Of a DNA stretch of 9,480 nucleotides, positions 6,997-9,480 are shown piece by piece. How positions within the stretch are numbered: position 1 is the first letter of the stretch; every line of letters begins with the position of its first letter. The translations under genes were made by a program, and so were the position numbers. The notes under the pieces are model-generated. The model made no database searches. It was not told the DNA's origin and saw nothing but the letters and a program-made list of their open reading frames with translations. Source of the DNA: Bacteroidales bacterium (GTDB lineage: Bacteria > Bacteroidota > Bacteroidia > Bacteroidales > UBA4181); NCBI GenBank assembly GCA_031287245.1, contig JAITTD010000020.1:1-9480 (forward strand), in the 5' to 3' direction.

Positions 6997-8271
6997 ATGA
7001 AACAATTTATCTCAACATACCTCTTGCTGTTTGCCTGTATAATCGTTCGCGCACAAACGCTCGAAAAAATACAGCAACCCCTCAATTACCGCACTTATAT
7101 TGAATGGGTAGGCAATCAGAATCTCAGTTACGCCGCCGAAAAACTGAACGTCAGCATTGCCGATGCGGAAATAAAAGCCGCGCAAATATTCAACGACCCG
7201 CAGTTGAGCGTGGAATACGGCTACAACGATGACCGGCGGATGGAAATGGGACAATCGGTTGCCGTTGGTTTGAGCAAAACTTTTTCCATTGGGAAACGCA
7301 GCGCAAATATCAACCTTGCCAAAAGTGAAAAATCGCTCAACGAAGCATTGCTGACCGATTATTTTCACGCTCTCAGGGCAGAATCTACGCTGGCGTACCT
7401 CGAAGCAATAAAGCAAACGGAACTTTACCGCGTAAAAGAAGATGCTTACAAAAACATAAAAAAATTAGCCGAAGGCGACAGCATAAAACACACATTGGGC
7501 AAGATGACCAAAGTAGATGCCGTGCAAAGCCAACTCGAAGCCGAAATGTCGTACAACGAATTGATGCAGGCGCAAACAGAATTGTATAATGCCTACGCCG
7601 CGCTCGCTTTATGGACAGGCGTTTTCAGCCGTGATACACTTTATTTGCCCGCAGGAACGCTGCTGTCGCCGGCGCGTCGGTTTGATGCAGACAAACTGTT
7701 GGAAACGGCTTTGGAAAACCGCGCCGACTTGGTGGCAGCCCTCCAAAAAGTGGATGTTGCCCGCAAAGCATTGACCGTAACACGGCGCGAACGCAATATG
7801 GACTTCGATTTGTCGGCAGGTTACAATTTCAATACCGAAGTGCGCAATGAAATTGCTCCCGCGCCGAAATTCAACGGAATAACAGTAGGGATAGCCATTC
7901 CGCTAAAATTTTCAAACATGAACAAAGGCGCTGTACATACAGCAGAATTTCAGGCGCAACAAGCGGAGATAAACTACCGGCAAGCCGAATTGGAGGTACA
8001 AAATTCGGTAATGCAATGCCTCAGGCAATATCTTTCCCTGTCAGAGCAAGTCCGCCGTTATGACAATGGCTTATTGGCAAATGCCCAATCGGTAGTGGAT
8101 GGGAAAATTTATGCCTACGACCGCGGCGAAACTTCCCTGCTCGAAGTGCTCAATGCCCGCCGAACTTATGACGATTTGCGCATCACTTATACCGAAACGC
8201 TTTTTAATCAAATTGCCGCACTCGTAGCATTGGAACGGAATGTTGGCATTTGGGATATAACCATTGAATAA
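6997..8271 (+). CDS. czcC: Outer-membrane factor of an RND efflux system, TolC/CzcC family
   Basis: 424 residues with an N-terminal signal peptide, probably cleaved after VRA before Q20, and no lipobox. Two OEP repeats can be seen (about residues 30-215 and 230-420), each made of long amphipathic helices rich in Ala, Gln and Glu (for example LEAIKQTELYRVKEDAYKNIKKLAEG and HTAEFQAQQAEINYRQAELEVQN) plus short strand segments. GETSLLEVLNARRTYDDLRITYTETLFNQIAALVALER near the end is typical of the second repeat, with the family's GETSLLEVLNARRTY-type turn. Family role: trimeric channel crossing the outer membrane and docking on the adaptor. Position after the pump genes makes it the partner of CzcBA, giving a complete tripartite pump. 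It is separated from them by the AT-rich gene and has its own promoter. Start ATG 6997 gives a proper signal peptide. Confidence 0.9.
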   Translation: MKQFISTYLLLFACIIVRAQTLEKIQQPLNYRTYIEWVGNQNLSYAAEKLNVSIADAEIKAAQIFNDPQLSVEYGYNDDRRMEMGQSVAVGLSKTFSIGKRSANINLAKSEKSLNEALLTDYFHALRAESTLAYLEAIKQTELYRVKEDAYKNIKKLAEGDSIKHTLGKMTKVDAVQSQLEAEMSYNELMQAQTELYNAYAALALWTGVFSRDTLYLPAGTLLSPARRFDADKLLETALENRADLVAALQKVDVARKALTVTRRERNMDFDLSAGYNFNTEVRNEIAPAPKFNGITVGIAIPLKFSNMNKGAVHTAEFQAQQAEINYRQAELEVQNSVMQCLRQYLSLSEQVRRYDNGLLANAQSVVDGKIYAYDRGETSLLEVLNARRTYDDLRITYTETLFNQIAALVALERNVGIWDITIE

Positions 8272-8305
8272 ATAATTGCACAGGTTTTTTAGCGAAAGAC
8301 ACCAC

Positions 8306-8363
8306 TTTTAACCGAATTGTAACATTTTCGTTTCTACAGTGTAATCATTATCCTATAATTTTG
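8306..8363 (+). promoter_or_regulatory. Pho-box-like operator and -7 element of the pstS promoter
   Basis: Half-sites on an 11-bp period are TTTTAAC (8306-8312), TTGTAAC (8317-8323), a weaker TCGTTTC (8328-8334) and GTGTAAT (8339-8345). They are followed after exactly 10 bp by the -7 element TAATTTTG (8356-8363). All spacings equal those upstream of the porin gene. Some bases between half-sites are also shared, such as TACA before the last one. A normal -33 element is lacking. Predicted leader is about 15 bases, A-rich. PhoB-type activation under phosphate limitation is inferred from layout and gene content. Confidence 0.72.
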
Positions 8364-8385
8364 TATCATTTAAAAATCAATAAAA

Positions 8386-9201
8386 ATGAAACAGACAGTT
8401 TTAACAAGTATCCTTTTTCTGAGCGTATTATTCAGCGCACAGGCTCAAAAAATCAAAGGTTCGGACACCATGTTGCCCTTGTCGCAAAAGGAAGCCGAGA
8501 GTTTTATGAAAAGCAATCCTTCGCAAACGCTCACCGTCACCGGTGGCGGCAGCGGCGTAGGCATCGCTGCCTTGCTCGAAGGCACCACCGACCTCGCGCA
8601 GTCTTCGCGGAAAATCAAATTTGACGAAAAGCAAAAACTGCAAGAGGGCGGCAAATCGGTGAAAGAAGTCATTGCCGCCTACGATGCGCTGGCGGTGGTG
8701 ATTCATCCCGACAACAAAGTGAATCACCTCACCCGCGAACAGTTGGAGGGCATTTTCACCGGAAAAATCAAAAACTGGAAAGAGGTAGGCGGAGCCGATT
8801 TGAAAATCATCCCCTATTCGCGCGAAACATCGTCAGGCACCTACGAGTTTTTCAAGGAAAGTGTGCTGAAAAACAAGAACTACATGAACGGCATCATGAG
8901 TATGCCGGCTACGGGCGCCATTATTCAGTCGGTCAGCCAAACCAAAGGCGCAATCGGTTATGTGGGCTTGGCATATCTGAACAAGGCGGTAAAAGCCGCT
9001 CATGTGTCCTACGACAAAGGCAAAACCTTTGTGGAGCCGTCCATTGCCAACGCCAAAAACAAAAGCTACCCGATTGTCCGCCCGCTGTACTACTACTACG
9101 AACTGAAATCGGAAAAGAAAGTGAAACCCTTTCTCGATTATGTGTTATCGGACGCAGGACAGAAAATGGTATCCGAAATCGGGTTTATCACGGTGAAATA
9201 A
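8386..9201 (+). CDS. pstS: Phosphate ABC transporter, periplasmic phosphate-binding protein PstS
   Basis: 271 residues. The signal peptide ends in AQA with cleavage before Q21 (signal peptidase I type, no lipobox), so the mature protein should be free in the periplasm. It fits the PBP-like (PstS) family: the N-terminal strand is KIKGSDTMLPL (residues 22-32). Next come GGGSGVG (53-59), GTTDLAQSSRKIK (66-78, with D69), and YSRETSSGTYEFFKE, where R146, S150, G151 and T152 keep the exact spacing of the E. coli PstS phosphate ligands R135, S139, G140 and T141. GAIGYVGLAYL follows, and the C-terminus FLDYVLSDAGQKMVSEIGF is typical. Role: captures inorganic phosphate for the PstCAB transporter. Its own Pho-type promoter supports induction by phosphate starvation. 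Unusually, no pstC start follows in the remaining 279 bases, which hold repeats instead; the rest of the operon may lie further on or elsewhere. Confidence 0.93.
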   Translation: MKQTVLTSILFLSVLFSAQAQKIKGSDTMLPLSQKEAESFMKSNPSQTLTVTGGGSGVGIAALLEGTTDLAQSSRKIKFDEKQKLQEGGKSVKEVIAAYDALAVVIHPDNKVNHLTREQLEGIFTGKIKNWKEVGGADLKIIPYSRETSSGTYEFFKESVLKNKNYMNGIMSMPATGAIIQSVSQTKGAIGYVGLAYLNKAVKAAHVSYDKGKTFVEPSIANAKNKSYPIVRPLYYYYELKSEKKVKPFLDYVLSDAGQKMVSEIGFITVK

Positions 9202-9334
9202 GTTTCGGGTTTCGGGGTTAAGGTTTCGGGTTTCGGGTTTAAAGTTTCGGGTTTGAGGTTTAAAGTTTCGAGTTTAAGGTTTGAGGTTTAAAGTTTCGAG
9301 TTTAAGGTTTGAGGTTTAAAGTTTCGAGTTTCGG
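9202..9334 (+). repeat. Heptamer tandem array, 19 units of GTTTnnn
   Basis: Starting with the first base after the pstS stop codon, 19 consecutive 7-bp units fill 133 bases without a gap. All but one begin with GTTT; the exception is GGTTAAG at 9216-9222. Variants are GTTTCGG, GTTTCGA, GTTTAAA, GTTTAAG and GTTTGAG. A higher-order 28-bp period (four heptamers) is perfect from 9251 to 9327, or 2.75 copies, which suggests recent duplication by slippage. The 5' part is G-rich with runs of GGG. The array is non-coding: 7 is not a multiple of 3, and no start or ribosome-binding context is seen. Family of repeat not recognised. Confidence 0.92.
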
Positions 9335-9371
9335 AATGAACTCGAAACTCGAAACCCGAAACTCGAAACCC
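9321..9371. repeat. Inverted heptamer copies forming a hairpin at the end of the array
   Basis: After a short spacer the heptamer continues in reverse orientation as TCGAAAC, TCGAAAC, CCGAAAC, TCGAAAC (9342-9369). Bases 9321-9333 pair perfectly with 9343-9355 (13-bp stem, 9-base loop), and imperfect pairing of neighbouring units could extend it. The CCCTTTT that ends at 9375 gives only a weak T tract. The hairpin might end or protect the pstS transcript, but an intrinsic terminator is not well supported. Confidence 0.75.
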
Positions 9372-9374
9372 TTT

Positions 9375-9457
9375 TGTCCCGCAGGGACAGCCCTTTATTA
9401 ACCGTATGCTTCAGCATACGGTGATGAGGGACGACTACAGCCAAGTCCCGCAGGGAC
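9375..9457. repeat. REP/BIME-like cluster of three palindromes
   Basis: Three compact hairpins follow each other. The first is TGTCCC-GCA-GGGACA (9375-9389). The second is a 9-bp stem ACCGTATGC / GCATACGGT with loop TTCA (9401-9422), and flanking CCC (9391-9393) and GGG (9428-9430) could extend it imperfectly. The third is GTCCC-GCA-GGGAC (9445-9457). GGGACGAC also occurs twice directly (9428-9435, 9453-9460). Small palindromes flanking a central stem-loop resemble repetitive extragenic palindromes, which usually occur in many copies per genome. No associated transposase is in the window. Bases after 9460 show no gene. Confidence 0.7.
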
Positions 9458-9480
9458 GACACAAAAAGACAACAAAGTGC

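Noticed and set aside
9202..9371. CRISPR array or coding repeat protein
   Set aside because: Units are 7 bp, contiguous and without unique spacers; a 7-bp period also breaks the reading frame.
9342..9375. Intrinsic terminator after pstS
   Set aside because: The stem is strong, but the T run (four T) is short and follows extra unpaired heptamer bases, so it is recorded only as a hairpin.

Overview
The window looks like chromosomal DNA of a member of the Bacteroidota (Bacteroidetes), most likely Bacteroidales-like. The evidence is the promoter type: several gene starts are preceded by the TAnnTTTG -7 element typical of this phylum, some with a TTG/TTTG -33 element 19-20 bp upstream. There are no Shine-Dalgarno sequences, leaders are A-rich, and the protein families match. 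Genus cannot be resolved from the sequence alone.

Layout, all on the + strand. (1) 1-570: C-terminal part of a PhoR-like sensor histidine kinase, cut by the window edge. (2) 682-1929: outer-membrane porin of the phosphate-selective OprO/OprP family. (3) 2044-6249: membrane-fusion lipoprotein plus inner-membrane RND pump of the CzcB/CzcA (CusB/CusA) heavy-metal efflux type. (4) 6300-6926: an unrecognised, very AT-rich gene. (5) 6997-8271: TolC/CzcC-type outer-membrane factor with its own promoter. (6) 8386-9201: periplasmic phosphate-binding protein PstS. (7) 9202-9480: non-coding repeat region, made of a 19-unit heptamer array, an inverted copy of the same heptamer forming a 13-bp hairpin, and a cluster of three short palindromes resembling a REP/BIME element.

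How the genes fit together: the sensor kinase, porin and PstS form a phosphate-acquisition set. The porin and pstS promoters share the same layout: four 7-bp half-sites on an 11-bp period (best copy TTGTAAC), ending exactly 10 bp before a TAnnTTTG element. This is the geometry of a PhoB-type Pho box, and it was found by direct comparison of the two upstream regions. Between these two Pho-type promoters sits a complete three-part metal efflux pump whose promoters lack the Pho box. The AT-rich gene in turn sits between the pump and its outer-membrane channel. The simplest reading is an ancestral phosphate locus interrupted by a metal-resistance module, itself interrupted by an orphan gene. No clearly novel multi-gene system is evident. 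The points most worth following up are the shared Pho-type operator, the AT-rich orphan, and the 3' repeat region with its possible G-quadruplex and hairpins.
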